Shown here piece after piece: positions 6,734 to 13,913 of a DNA stretch of 17,492 nucleotides. Under the pieces are notes generated by a model. The model saw nothing but the letters and a program-made list of their open reading frames with translations, did not search any database and was not told where the DNA came from. Position 1 is the first letter of the stretch, and every line of letters starts with the position of its first letter. The translations under genes and the position numbers were made by a program. The DNA comes from Microcaldota archaeon (GTDB lineage: Archaea; Micrarchaeota; Micrarchaeia; Micrarchaeales; CABMGC01), in the NCBI GenBank assembly GCA_030040265.1, contig JASHUB010000028.1, forward strand, positions 1-17,492, in the 5' to 3' direction.

Positions 6734-7147
6734 TCACATCATCCTCTTCAGGAGTTCGTTTATCTTCTCGCCGCGGTATCCAAGGTCGCCCTTCGCGTTG
6801 AAGCCCGCCTTTATGTTGCGGTAGCCTCTCTTCGGAGGGTGCATGTGTATCGGCAGATCCACGAGCTCCTTTATCCTCTTCTTGCCGCCCATCAGTTCCG
6901 CGGCGCTCGCCTTTATGCCCTTGCGCTCAAGCAGCTTCTCCAGAACGTCCTGCTGCACCTCGCCATAGGTGATGTAGCTGTTGCACTTCCTTATCATCCC
7001 CATATTCGACTCAGTGCCCTGCACAAGGCTCAGGTTGTTGACCTGCTTGAGGTTCAGCCGCTCCAGAGTGTGGCCTATCGACTCGCGCACGTTGTTCGTG
7101 CCCCTGACACGCACCACTGCTAGTAGCTTGCTTTCCAAAGCTGGCAT
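6734..7147 (-). CDS. rpl30: Large-subunit ribosomal protein uL30
   Basis: 137 residues in the archaeal/eukaryotic long form. LLAVVRVRGTNNVRESIGHTLERLNL is the conserved N-terminal strand-helix, and the C-terminal HMHPPKRGYRNIKAGFNAKGDLGYRG is the archaeal extension. I use the ATG at 7147 because the family begins close to this point and a GTGA sits nine bases upstream; in-frame GTG codons at 7156 and 7162 are possible, adding three or five residues. A TATA-like TTAAAAA lies at 7192-7198. It heads a likely operon uL30-uL15-GT4-coiled coil. The usual upstream partner uS5 is absent: the neighbour is a divergent Nudix gene. Confidence 0.94.
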   Translation of the reverse strand: MPALESKLLAVVRVRGTNNVRESIGHTLERLNLKQVNNLSLVQGTESNMGMIRKCNSYITYGEVQQDVLEKLLERKGIKASAAELMGGKKRIKELVDLPIHMHPPKRGYRNIKAGFNAKGDLGYRGEKINELLKRMM

Positions 7148-7191
7148 AAAAAGCACTTTCACTTTAGTGAATACTATATGCTGCGTATAGG

Positions 7192-7198
7192 TTTTTAA
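7192..7198 (-). promoter_or_regulatory. TATA-like element for the uL30-uL15 operon
   Basis: The minus strand reads TTAAAAA. Initiation about 25 bases downstream (near 7169) gives a leader of about 22 bases before the ATG at 7147. A second A/T patch (CATATAGTATT) lies closer to the gene but too near for a TATA role with this start. Confidence 0.5.
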
Positions 7199-7221
7199 CC
7201 CTATCGCAGTCTGAAAGACGA

Positions 7222-7229
7222 ATTAAAAA
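7222..7229 (+). promoter_or_regulatory. TATA-like element for the first Nudix gene
   Basis: ATTAAAAA would place the start site near 7250; a second candidate, GTTTAAG (7234-7240), would place it near 7262. The leader contains GGTG at 7265-7268, four bases before the ATG. A perfect GGAGG at 7243-7247 lies about 25 bases from the ATG, too far for normal SD use, and no alternative start follows it. Confidence 0.45.
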
Positions 7230-7272
7230 CAAGGTTTAAGAAGGAGGCAAAAGAAACTAGTTTCGGTGTAAC

Positions 7273-7998
7273 ATGCAGAAAGCCGTTTCTCAGATGCGTG
7301 ATACCGGACGCGAGCTGCTCGCTAGTGCGCGAAGGGACGGTCTCCCTAAGATAGACGTCAGGGTGGTGGGCCAGGTCAAGCAGGGGCGCCTGACCATAGA
7401 GGACGTCGAGGGCAAGCCTGGCGACCAGCCCATAGTGTGGAGCCGGATCGCGGGGCGGAACAGCATGAACGTCCTTCCGATAATAAAGGACGGCGACAAG
7501 GAACTGTACATCCTGACCTGGAAGCCGCAGCTCTCTGTGCAGAGCTGGACGTTCGAGCTCATAGGCGGATACACGATGGCAGGCGAGACGCAGGCGCAGA
7601 CCGCTGTCAGGGAGGTGAGGGAGGAGGCGGGATTCGATGTAGGCAGACTCTGGATAATCGACACCATGATAGGTGACTTTCCCGGCAGGATCGGCTGGGT
7701 GAACACGGAGTTCGCGGCAGAGGACCTGACATACAGGGGCAGGACGAGCACCGAGGTCGAGGAGCGGCCGATCAGGATAGCCGCGTTGGACGCAAGGGAG
7801 ATGTTCGAGATACTGCAACGGGACCTGGTGATAAGCGCGATGAGCAGGGCGACCATGTGGAAGTACCTTGTCAATAGGTACTTCAAGAACGCGTCTGCGT
7901 TCAGGAAGCTCGGGGGCAGTGGCCCGAAAAGGCACGGCACAAGCTTCGGCACGCCCGTAGACATTCATCTTCCAGCCGCAGTCGAAGGCAGCGCTTAA
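7273..7998 (+). CDS. Nudix hydrolase, ADP-ribose-pyrophosphatase-like
   Basis: 241 residues with a perfect Nudix box GX5EX7REUXEEXGU at residues 99-121 (G99, E105, R113, E114, E117, E118, G120). The box glutamates bind the metal ions that cleave a nucleoside diphosphate linked to a second group. An N-terminal domain of about 65 residues precedes the core, as in ADP-ribose or nucleotide-sugar pyrophosphatases, but the substrate cannot be fixed from sequence. The C-terminus (about 190-241) is long and basic, with a helical stretch (AMSRATMWKYLVNRYFKN) and no family match that I recognise. The ATG at 7273 has a GGTG just upstream. It is divergent from the uL30 operon and 45 bases before the membrane protein gene, which has its own TATA box. 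Confidence 0.93.
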   Translation: MQKAVSQMRDTGRELLASARRDGLPKIDVRVVGQVKQGRLTIEDVEGKPGDQPIVWSRIAGRNSMNVLPIIKDGDKELYILTWKPQLSVQSWTFELIGGYTMAGETQAQTAVREVREEAGFDVGRLWIIDTMIGDFPGRIGWVNTEFAAEDLTYRGRTSTEVEERPIRIAALDAREMFEILQRDLVISAMSRATMWKYLVNRYFKNASAFRKLGGSGPKRHGTSFGTPVDIHLPAAVEGSA

Positions 7999-8003
7999 TA
8001 GCT

Positions 8004-8011
8004 TTTTTATA
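8004..8011 (+). promoter_or_regulatory. TATA box for the membrane protein-pheS-pheT run
   Basis: TTTTTATA lies 33 bases before the ATG at 8044, predicting initiation near 8033 and a leader of about ten bases. As the next two genes follow with gaps of five and two bases, this is probably the promoter for all three. Confidence 0.55.
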
Positions 8012-8043
8012 CCTTGACTTCTCAATAGTCTCGTGCTGGTAGC

Positions 8044-8814
8044 ATGAACAAGCTTCCGCTCCTTTCTTTCGCTGCAGTGGTGCTGTTTCTCGCCGCGACC
8101 AGCTACGCCTCCATCAACGTAACGTTCGTGAACACGACCGTCATCCTAAACGGCACCCCCAGGGCGCACGTCATCGAGACGTTGAACCTGCAGGTCAGCA
8201 ACTCGTCCATTGGCGTGTACGAGCAGGACAGGGTGGCCCTGAACCTCACAATCACCGATTGGCAGAAAGTCCTTGAGGACGGCCTGCCATCAGAGTTCAT
8301 ACTCAACCCCAGATCGAGCATTTCGCAGATAACCCTGCTGCCCGGCCCATTGGTCGAGACCGGCCCGGGACTCGGCGGGACCGCGATACTAACCGTGGAC
8401 TACTACGCGAACAACATCACCACTTCCAGCAACATCGGCCCGCGCGATTTCGAGTACGTGTTCAACAGCAGCGCTCTCAACTTCGAGCACACCGCCAGCG
8501 GCGAGGCCCTGCAGGCGGGATACCGGCTCAACCTCATAATACCGCGCGGCGCGCAGATAGTCTCGATATACCCATTGCCGGACTCTCCGGGACCGACCCT
8601 CGTCAACAACTATAAGAACGTGACGCAATTCTCATGGTATGCAGAAGAGCCGCTCCAGAAGTTCACCTTCACATACACGATAACCGAATCCCTCCAGCAG
8701 GAAGTGCTCGACTACTTCGAGAACGCATATTCGAAGTACGGCTTCTACATCCTGCTCGTGATAGTTGCAATCATAGTAATAGGCGCCGTCTACTGGTACG
8801 TCAGAGCGAGGTAA
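8044..8814 (+). CDS. Secreted, C-terminally membrane-anchored protein with many N-glycosylation sequons
   Basis: 256 residues, family not recognised. The first 22 residues form a signal peptide (MNKLPLLSFAAVVLFLAATSYA), the middle about 210 residues look like a beta-rich extracellular domain, and the C-terminus holds one transmembrane helix (about 232-252, ILLVIVAIIVIGAVYWYV) followed by RAR as the cytoplasmic stop. Eight N-X-S/T sequons are visible (NVT, NTT, NGT, NSS, NLT, NIT, NSS, NVT), most near the N-terminus, which suggests heavy N-glycosylation at the cell surface. No cysteine-rich or catalytic motif is seen. It lies directly before pheS (five-base gap) and probably shares its transcript, although a functional link with phenylalanine charging is unlikely. 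S-layer-associated or adhesion roles are possible but unsupported. Confidence 0.85.
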   Translation: MNKLPLLSFAAVVLFLAATSYASINVTFVNTTVILNGTPRAHVIETLNLQVSNSSIGVYEQDRVALNLTITDWQKVLEDGLPSEFILNPRSSISQITLLPGPLVETGPGLGGTAILTVDYYANNITTSSNIGPRDFEYVFNSSALNFEHTASGEALQAGYRLNLIIPRGAQIVSIYPLPDSPGPTLVNNYKNVTQFSWYAEEPLQKFTFTYTITESLQQEVLDYFENAYSKYGFYILLVIVAIIVIGAVYWYVRAR

Positions 8815-8819
8815 TTTGG

Positions 8820-10298
8820 TTGCACAAATACGAAGCTGCAGTCCTCGGCGTCCTAAAGGACGGCAAATCCTTGACGCTCGATCAGCTCGCAGAACGGTCC
8901 GGGCTGAAGCGCGACGCACTCCTGTGGGCCATAGAGAGTCTTTCGCCGCAGGGTCTCATAAAAGTGACGAAAGCTGAGACCGAAAGCGCCGAGCTCTCTG
9001 AGGAGGCGAAGGGCTACGCCAAGAACTCGCTGCCGGAGCAGGCGCTTCTCGACCGCCTTGGCAAGGGCACAATAAAGATCGCAGCCCTGAAGGACGAGAG
9101 GGAGATGATAGGCCTGCAGTGGCTGAAGCGGAAAGGGTATGCAGTCATAAAGGACGGCGTCCTCGAACTCGCTCCTGCCGGCGCCAAGGCGCTCGGCGCA
9201 GGCGTCCCGGAAGACAGGATACTCAAGGAGCTGGCCGCAGACCCAGGCGCATTCCGCAAAGTGTCATCCGGCAACAAGAACTCCGTTGAAGAACTCGTGA
9301 AGCGCGGACTGATACTCGTCAAGAAAACATCCGCGGTAGAGTCGCTCGCCATAACGAAAGAGGGGATGTCGGCGGCCGCTGCGGGAAGGGAAGAAGGCGA
9401 CGTGATAGACGCCCTGGACAAGAGCATGATCGCAAGGGGAACATGGCAGGGCAGGCGGTTCAAGAAATATGATGTCAACGTCCCTGTCGAAGCCGCCGAT
9501 GCCGGGAGGCTGCACCCGCTCAGGGGGCTGATAAACGAGATAAAGGACATATACACGGACCTCGGCTTCAGGGAGATGTCGGGCCCGATAATAGAGCCTG
9601 CGTTCTGGTCGTTCGACTCGCTCTTCGTGCCGCAGGACCACCCGGCAAGGACGGTGATGGACACTTTCTACCTCTCAAATCCCGCAAATCTGTCTGTGGA
9701 CAAGGCGGAGATGCGAAAGGTGAAGAAGGCGCACGAAAAGGCGTACCATGAGAAGTGGTCAGAGGCTGTCGCCAGCCAGTCCATACTCCGGACACACGGG
9801 ACCAGCGTTTCCGCAAGGTACCTGAGCCAGATAACGAATGAGCTCACCGCAAACAAGAACGCGTACCAGCTGCCAGTGAAGCTTTTCGGCATCAGCAGGG
9901 TCTTCAGGAACGAGAACATCGACTTCAAGCACCTCGAGAACTTCTACCAGATGGACGGGATAATAATCGGCCACAGGCTCACGCTCTCAAACCTCTTCGA
10001 CATGCTCATAAGGGTCTACGACTCGCTAGGCCTGAAGGTCAGGTTCGTGCCTGCGTACTTCCCGTTCGTAGAGCCCGGAGTCGAGATCCAGGCCGAGAAG
10101 GACGGCAAGACTCTCGAGCTCGGCGGGGCGGGGATGATACGCAGGGAGATAGTCGGCGCGCAGAGGCGCAAGCTGACAGTGCTGGCGTGGGGCTGCGGCA
10201 TAGAGCGCATCCTTCTCCTCAGGGACAAGAGCCTCGCAGGAATACCCGAACTTTACAACAACAGCGTGGGCTGGGCCAGGAAAAGGCCCTTGGTGTGA
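8820..10298 (+). CDS. pheS: Phenylalanyl-tRNA synthetase alpha subunit
   Basis: 492 residues, archaeal/eukaryotic type. The N-terminal about 200 residues contain winged-helix DNA/RNA-binding-like modules (LTLDQLAERSGLKRDALLWAIESL), then the class II catalytic core: LHPLRGLINEI...FREMSGPIIEP (motif 1 region), FRNENIDFKHLENFYQMDG (362-380, motif 2) and AWGCGIERILLLR (456-468, motif 3). With PheT it forms the alpha2-beta2 enzyme that attaches phenylalanine to tRNA-Phe. The start is TTG at 8820, chosen because GAGGT (8808-8812) lies seven bases upstream and no ATG is near; the frame itself is open much further upstream, inside the preceding gene. The stop is two bases before pheT. Confidence 0.96.
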   Translation: MHKYEAAVLGVLKDGKSLTLDQLAERSGLKRDALLWAIESLSPQGLIKVTKAETESAELSEEAKGYAKNSLPEQALLDRLGKGTIKIAALKDEREMIGLQWLKRKGYAVIKDGVLELAPAGAKALGAGVPEDRILKELAADPGAFRKVSSGNKNSVEELVKRGLILVKKTSAVESLAITKEGMSAAAAGREEGDVIDALDKSMIARGTWQGRRFKKYDVNVPVEAADAGRLHPLRGLINEIKDIYTDLGFREMSGPIIEPAFWSFDSLFVPQDHPARTVMDTFYLSNPANLSVDKAEMRKVKKAHEKAYHEKWSEAVASQSILRTHGTSVSARYLSQITNELTANKNAYQLPVKLFGISRVFRNENIDFKHLENFYQMDGIIIGHRLTLSNLFDMLIRVYDSLGLKVRFVPAYFPFVEPGVEIQAEKDGKTLELGGAGMIRREIVGAQRRKLTVLAWGCGIERILLLRDKSLAGIPELYNNSVGWARKRPLV

Positions 10299-10300
10299 TC

Positions 10301-11947
10301 ATGCCAGTGACTTCTTTCGACAAGAAACTGCTGTTCCGGCTCCTGGGCTACGAGCTCGATGACAAGGCGCTAGAGAGCCAGACCTCAAAGATGGGCCTCA
10401 GCGTAGAGGAACAGACCAAGGACGAACTCGTGGTAGAGCTGCCATCGAACAGGCCGGACCTTCTCGGCACGGTCGGTTTCGCAAGGATGCTGAAGAACTT
10501 CATGCACCGCAGCAAGAAATACGTTTACAAGCTTTCATCGCAGGAGCCCATCATGGACATCATCGTAGGCGCGAAGGTGAAGAAGGTCAGGCCGGCCATC
10601 TCCGGGCTCGTGGTCAACGACGTAAAGTTCGACGATGCATCGCTCAAGGACGTGATAAACTTCACGGAGAAACTCTGCGATACCTACGGCAGGAAGCGCA
10701 TGAAGATCTCGATAGGGATGCATAATCTCGAAGTGATAAAGGCGCCGCTGCATTACGACGTGTACGGCGACGAGGAGTTCGTGCCGCTGAACGGCTCCAA
10801 GAGCATGAAGTACAGCACCATAGTCGCGGAGCACGACAAGGGGCTAGCGTACGGTCACATCACGAGGAGCAAGACCAAGACCGGGCACGTCGCGCTCAAG
10901 GACGAGCAAGGGACGCTAGCGCTCATACCGATAATCAATTCGGAGAGGACGAAAGTGACTACTGGGACAAGGAACCTGTTCATAGACGTGACGGGGACTT
11001 CCGACTACGCCGTCGGAAAGACCGCAGACATACTCGCTTCGCTGTTCCTAGACCTGGGGTGCGCTGTCAAGCCCGTTACGATAGTCAACGGCGAGAAGCG
11101 CAGCATCGTCCCCGAGATGGAAAGCGCGAGGATAGAGGTTCCCGTGTTCGAGGCGGAGCGCGAGATCGGCGTCGCGATTGGCTACACCAACGTGCTGTCC
11201 CTCGTGAACAAGATGGGATACGAAGGCGTCACCGTTGGCGAAAGCGCACGGGTCAACGTGCCCGCATACCGTGCCGACGTCCTGAACGAGCAGGACGTGA
11301 TCGAGGACATCGCGATAGCCTACGGCTACGATTACATAAGGCCGCTGCTGATAACCGCAACGCAGCAGGGCGGCCTCGAGAGGTCCACGCTGCTCAACAA
11401 GAAGGCCAGCCACGCCATGGCCGGCCTCGGCTTCATCGAGATGCTCAACTCATTCCTGACGAACGAGAAGGCTAATTTCGACGACATGAGGCTACAGCGG
11501 CCCGATTCTTACGTGAAGGTCAAGAATTCAGTCACCGTGTCGCTAACGATGATGAGGACCTGGCTCATCCCGTCCCTTCTCAAGAACATAAGCCTCTCGA
11601 AGAACGACAGGATGCCGCAGAGGATCTTCGAAGTAGACCTCGCGTTCAACCTGTGGGGCGATGTCGTCTCTGAGGCGTACCACCTTGCAGCCGTGGAGAC
11701 GGGCCCAAAGGCGAACTTCAACGACATCAAGGCATCTTTCAATTCGCTGAACACGCTGCTCGATTCGGATCTCGAGATCCAGGCAGCGGACAATCCGAGC
11801 TTCATCGAGGGCAGGTGCGCGAGGATAACTCTGGGCGGGAAGACATTGGGCTTCATGGGCGAGATCCACCCCGAAGTCCTATCGAAGTTCGGCATCGAGG
11901 AGCCGACCATAGCGCTGGAGATAGACCTGGCCGGGCTGCAAGCCTGA
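10301..11947 (+). CDS. pheT: Phenylalanyl-tRNA synthetase beta subunit
   Basis: 548 residues, the short archaeal form without the bacterial tRNA-binding EMAP-like domain. Visible parts are the N-terminal B1 region (VVELPSNRPDLLGTVGFARML), the B3/B4 domain that in other PheT proteins edits Tyr-tRNA-Phe (centre of the protein, about residues 90-270), the B5 winged-helix region (VNVPAYRADVLNEQDVIEDIAIAYGYD) and a catalytic-like C-terminal domain (MLNSFLTNEKANF...MRTWLIPSLLKNIS...FEVDLAF, then GEIHPEVLSKFGIEEPTIALEIDL). Translation is coupled to pheS: the sequence GGTGTGATCATG places an SD (GGTG) in the pheS end and only two bases between stop and ATG. The stop abuts the convergent rfcL stop. Confidence 0.96.
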   Translation: MPVTSFDKKLLFRLLGYELDDKALESQTSKMGLSVEEQTKDELVVELPSNRPDLLGTVGFARMLKNFMHRSKKYVYKLSSQEPIMDIIVGAKVKKVRPAISGLVVNDVKFDDASLKDVINFTEKLCDTYGRKRMKISIGMHNLEVIKAPLHYDVYGDEEFVPLNGSKSMKYSTIVAEHDKGLAYGHITRSKTKTGHVALKDEQGTLALIPIINSERTKVTTGTRNLFIDVTGTSDYAVGKTADILASLFLDLGCAVKPVTIVNGEKRSIVPEMESARIEVPVFEAEREIGVAIGYTNVLSLVNKMGYEGVTVGESARVNVPAYRADVLNEQDVIEDIAIAYGYDYIRPLLITATQQGGLERSTLLNKKASHAMAGLGFIEMLNSFLTNEKANFDDMRLQRPDSYVKVKNSVTVSLTMMRTWLIPSLLKNISLSKNDRMPQRIFEVDLAFNLWGDVVSEAYHLAAVETGPKANFNDIKASFNSLNTLLDSDLEIQAADNPSFIEGRCARITLGGKTLGFMGEIHPEVLSKFGIEEPTIALEIDLAGLQA

Positions 11948-13177
11948 TCATCGGAGTTTGTAGTACTCCCTTATCGCCTTTACCTCGTCCTTATCGAGAC
12001 CGTATCTTGTCTCTAGTTCTTGGAGCATCTCGTCGTCGCCCATCTGCTCGCTGGCCTTCTCTATCATGGCTTTCAGCAAAGGCAGGAAGTCGTTGATTAT
12101 GTCTCGCTTGTGCGCATGCAGCATCGGCATGAGCTTCTTCGCGACGCTGTTTATCGCATCCCTGCTCTTCTTAGTCTTGCTTAAGTACTTGATGTTCGAC
12201 GGGAATGCGTACATCTTGTACGTACCTATCCCCCGGTTCGCTATCGCCACTCCTGCCGACATGAGCACGCTGCTGTATCTCATGTACCCGTAGTACTTCG
12301 TCCGCTCTGCGTTTTCGAGGAACATGCTGGCCTTCGCAAGGTTGTCGTACGACTCGCTGAGGCTCGACTTGGAGGCATACCTGTTGGGCACGTTCTCGTT
12401 AACCCAGTTGAACAGCATGTCCATGCTGACGTCGTTCGTGTTCGCGGCGTTCCTCGCCATGTCGAAGTTGTTGCAGGTGAATATCTTGTCAAGGATCTGG
12501 AATATCTCTCCCTTCCTGTCCCTTATGCCGAGGTTCTCCAGAAGCTCCGGCTTGGCGTCTATCATTATCTCGAGGTCGTTTATGGCGCCGCGTATGTCGC
12601 CGTTGTTCCTCTTTGCTATCTCCTCTATCGTGCTCTCGTCTACCTTCGCTCCCTCCTTCTCAAGTATCCTCTTGAGGAGCGCGAGTATCTCGTCCTTCGG
12701 CACACGCTTGAAGTCGACCTGGTCGACCTTCTCCCTAAGAAAAGAGATCTTCCTGCTCCAGTAATCGTTGGCGATGAAGACTACTGGCTGCTTTGCCGTC
12801 CTTACTATCTGCGTTATCACGGACTCTGCGCCTGAGTCGAACTTCGCTGACAGCTCGTCTATCTCATCGAAGATGACCAGGGACGTCTTGCTGAACAGCC
12901 CCTTCGAGACCGTTGCAGGCAGCAGTTTCTTCTGCAGGCTATCGGCATCCCTATAGTCGTTCGCGCCGAGCTCGATTATGTCGAAGCCGTTCACGTACGC
13001 GAGCGCATGCGCTGCAGTTGTCTTTCCGGTTCCGGAAGGTCCGTGGATCATGATGGGCCTCGGCCGCGCGCCCCCGTTAACGGCAGCTCCGAAAGTCTCG
13101 AGCTTCTGGACCGCAGGCCTGTTGCCGACTATCCCGTTGAGCGTAAAAGGCGTATACTTCTCATAAAGCGGCTGCAT
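11948..13177 (-). CDS. rfcL: Replication factor C large subunit
   Basis: 409 residues. The AAA+ clamp-loader core has YEKYTPFTLNGIVGN at the start, Walker A GPSGTGKTT (46-54), Walker B LVIFDEID (100-107), sensor 1 VVFIAND (132-138) and sensor 2 GDIRGAINDLE (193-203). The later helical collar region fits RfcL rather than RfcS, which would be about 320-330 residues with an SRC motif; no SRC arginine finger is seen. With RfcS it loads the PCNA clamp at primer ends. The C-terminus ends EVKAIREYYKLR without the PIP-box (QxxLFDF-like) common to archaeal RfcL. The ATG at 13177 fits the family N-terminus. Promoter is probably the A/T element at 13208-13218 shared with the divergent tRNA gene. Confidence 0.93.
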   Translation of the reverse strand: MQPLYEKYTPFTLNGIVGNRPAVQKLETFGAAVNGGARPRPIMIHGPSGTGKTTAAHALAYVNGFDIIELGANDYRDADSLQKKLLPATVSKGLFSKTSLVIFDEIDELSAKFDSGAESVITQIVRTAKQPVVFIANDYWSRKISFLREKVDQVDFKRVPKDEILALLKRILEKEGAKVDESTIEEIAKRNNGDIRGAINDLEIMIDAKPELLENLGIRDRKGEIFQILDKIFTCNNFDMARNAANTNDVSMDMLFNWVNENVPNRYASKSSLSESYDNLAKASMFLENAERTKYYGYMRYSSVLMSAGVAIANRGIGTYKMYAFPSNIKYLSKTKKSRDAINSVAKKLMPMLHAHKRDIINDFLPLLKAMIEKASEQMGDDEMLQELETRYGLDKDEVKAIREYYKLR

Positions 13178-13207
13178 AAAAACAGCATTTATAATCTGTT
13201 CCGGGCA

Positions 13208-13218
13208 AATTAATATAT
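13208..13218. promoter_or_regulatory. Shared A/T promoter element between rfcL and tRNA-Glu
   Basis: AATTAATATAT is centred about 28 bases before the tRNA 5' end (13242) on the plus strand, and on the minus strand predicts initiation near 13188, giving rfcL a leader of about ten bases. A second box, ATTATAAA (13188-13195 on the minus strand), is too close to the rfcL ATG to be its TATA box. One element could serve both directions. Confidence 0.5.
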
Positions 13219-13241
13219 CTTTCCGGGAATAGAATACTTGC

Positions 13242-13316
13242 GCTTCGATCGTCTAGTCCGGTCAAGGACACAGGCCTCTCAAGTCTGTAACTCGGGTTCA
13301 AATCCCGATCGAAGCA
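13242..13316 (+). tRNA. trnE: tRNA-Glu (anticodon CTC)
   Basis: A full cloverleaf folds by eye. The acceptor stem GCTTCGA pairs with TCGAAGC, discriminator A at 13316. The D stem GTCT/GGAC has one G-U pair and an 11-base loop. The anticodon stem CAGGC/GTCTG has one G-U pair around the loop CTCTCAA, giving anticodon CTC, which reads GAG (Glu). The variable loop is TAAC, and the T arm is TCGGG-TTCAAAT-CCCGA. No intron and no encoded CCA. An A/T box lies at the expected distance upstream. No T-rich terminator follows, and a Nudix gene starts 15 bases later. Confidence 0.95.
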
Positions 13317-13331
13317 TTCCTGTGTGGTTCT

Positions 13332-13868
13332 TTGGAAGACCTGCTCTACGTCATCGACAGGGACGACAACGTTCTTGGAAAGGACAGCAGGCAGAGCATC
13401 CACAAAACTGAGCGCTGGCACCGGGGAATACACATACTGCTCCTGAGCCCCGAAGGCAGGCTGCTTCTCACAGTCAGATCAAAGACCAAGGACAAGTTTC
13501 CCAACACCTACGACCTGTCCGTCTCGGGCCACGTCGACTACGGTGAGACCTACGAGCAGACCGCAAGGAGGGAGGCCGAGGAGGAGCTCGGCATAGAAGA
13601 GCTGGGCCTAAGGCCCATACTGAAGTTCAGGCTCGTGTACGGCCCGAACGACAACATGATCTCCATCCTCTACGAGGCGGAGTACGACGGCAAGATAAAC
13701 ATGGATCCGAGCGAGGTGCAGAGCGCCGAGCTACTTTCACTTGATGAGATAAAGGGGAAGCTGCTCAACAACCCGGAGCAGTTCGCGCAATGGACCCGCG
13801 AGATACTGCGATGGTACCTGCACATGCCATCAAGAGTCGAGAAGATCGAGGGAGCCTCTTACCAGTGA
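13332..13868 (+). CDS. Nudix hydrolase, IPP-isomerase/YfcD-like branch
   Basis: 178 residues. The Nudix box G66...E72...R80EAEEELGI88 is complete. The layout YVIDRDDNVLGK...ERWHRGIHILLLSPEGRLLLTVRSKTKDKFPNTYDLSVSGHVDYGE resembles the type 1 isopentenyl-diphosphate isomerase/YfcD branch. The position of the isomerase's catalytic cysteine (usually in a TNSCCGH-like stretch) reads DLSVSGH, so isomerase activity is unlikely and a hydrolase is the better call; the substrate is unknown. The start is TTG at 13332; no ATG or GTG is in frame near it. It begins 15 bases after tRNA-Glu with no separate promoter visible, so it may be transcribed together with the tRNA. A hairpin follows the stop. Confidence 0.92.
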   Translation: MEDLLYVIDRDDNVLGKDSRQSIHKTERWHRGIHILLLSPEGRLLLTVRSKTKDKFPNTYDLSVSGHVDYGETYEQTARREAEEELGIEELGLRPILKFRLVYGPNDNMISILYEAEYDGKINMDPSEVQSAELLSLDEIKGKLLNNPEQFAQWTREILRWYLHMPSRVEKIEGASYQ

Positions 13869-13881
13869 TGGTTAAAGGGTA

Positions 13882-13908
13882 TAGGCCTGCTGGGGGAGAG
13901 CAGGCCTA
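13882..13908. terminator. Perfect 10-bp inverted repeat between convergent genes
   Basis: Arms TAGGCCTGCT and AGCAGGCCTA match perfectly around a 7-base GGGGGAG loop. It fills most of the 45-base space between the second Nudix gene and the convergent winged-helix gene. No T-run follows closely on either strand (only TTTCT at 13911-13915), so it is not a classic intrinsic terminator, and archaeal termination usually depends on T-tracts. It may block read-through, protect 3' ends of mRNA, or be a protein-binding site. The terminator label is inference. Confidence 0.45.
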
Positions 13909-13913
13909 GGTTT

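Noticed and set aside
7201..8025. Minus-strand frame of 274 codons ending near the uL30 promoter
   Set aside because: Antisense to a Nudix gene with a perfect Nudix box; its end runs into the divergent promoter region.
8634..8819. Upstream extension of the pheS frame
   Set aside because: The frame is open but overlaps the C-terminus of the membrane protein in another frame; the GAGGT-supported TTG at 8820 fits the PheS N-terminus.
10187..10300. Upstream extension of the pheT frame
   Set aside because: It overlaps PheS motif 3 and its C-terminus; the ATG at 10301 has a GGTG SD and gives the normal PheT N-terminus.
13332..13868. Isopentenyl-diphosphate isomerase as the call for the second Nudix protein
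   Set aside because: The catalytic cysteine position of type 1 isomerase reads DLSVSGH without cysteine, so a Nudix hydrolase is more likely.
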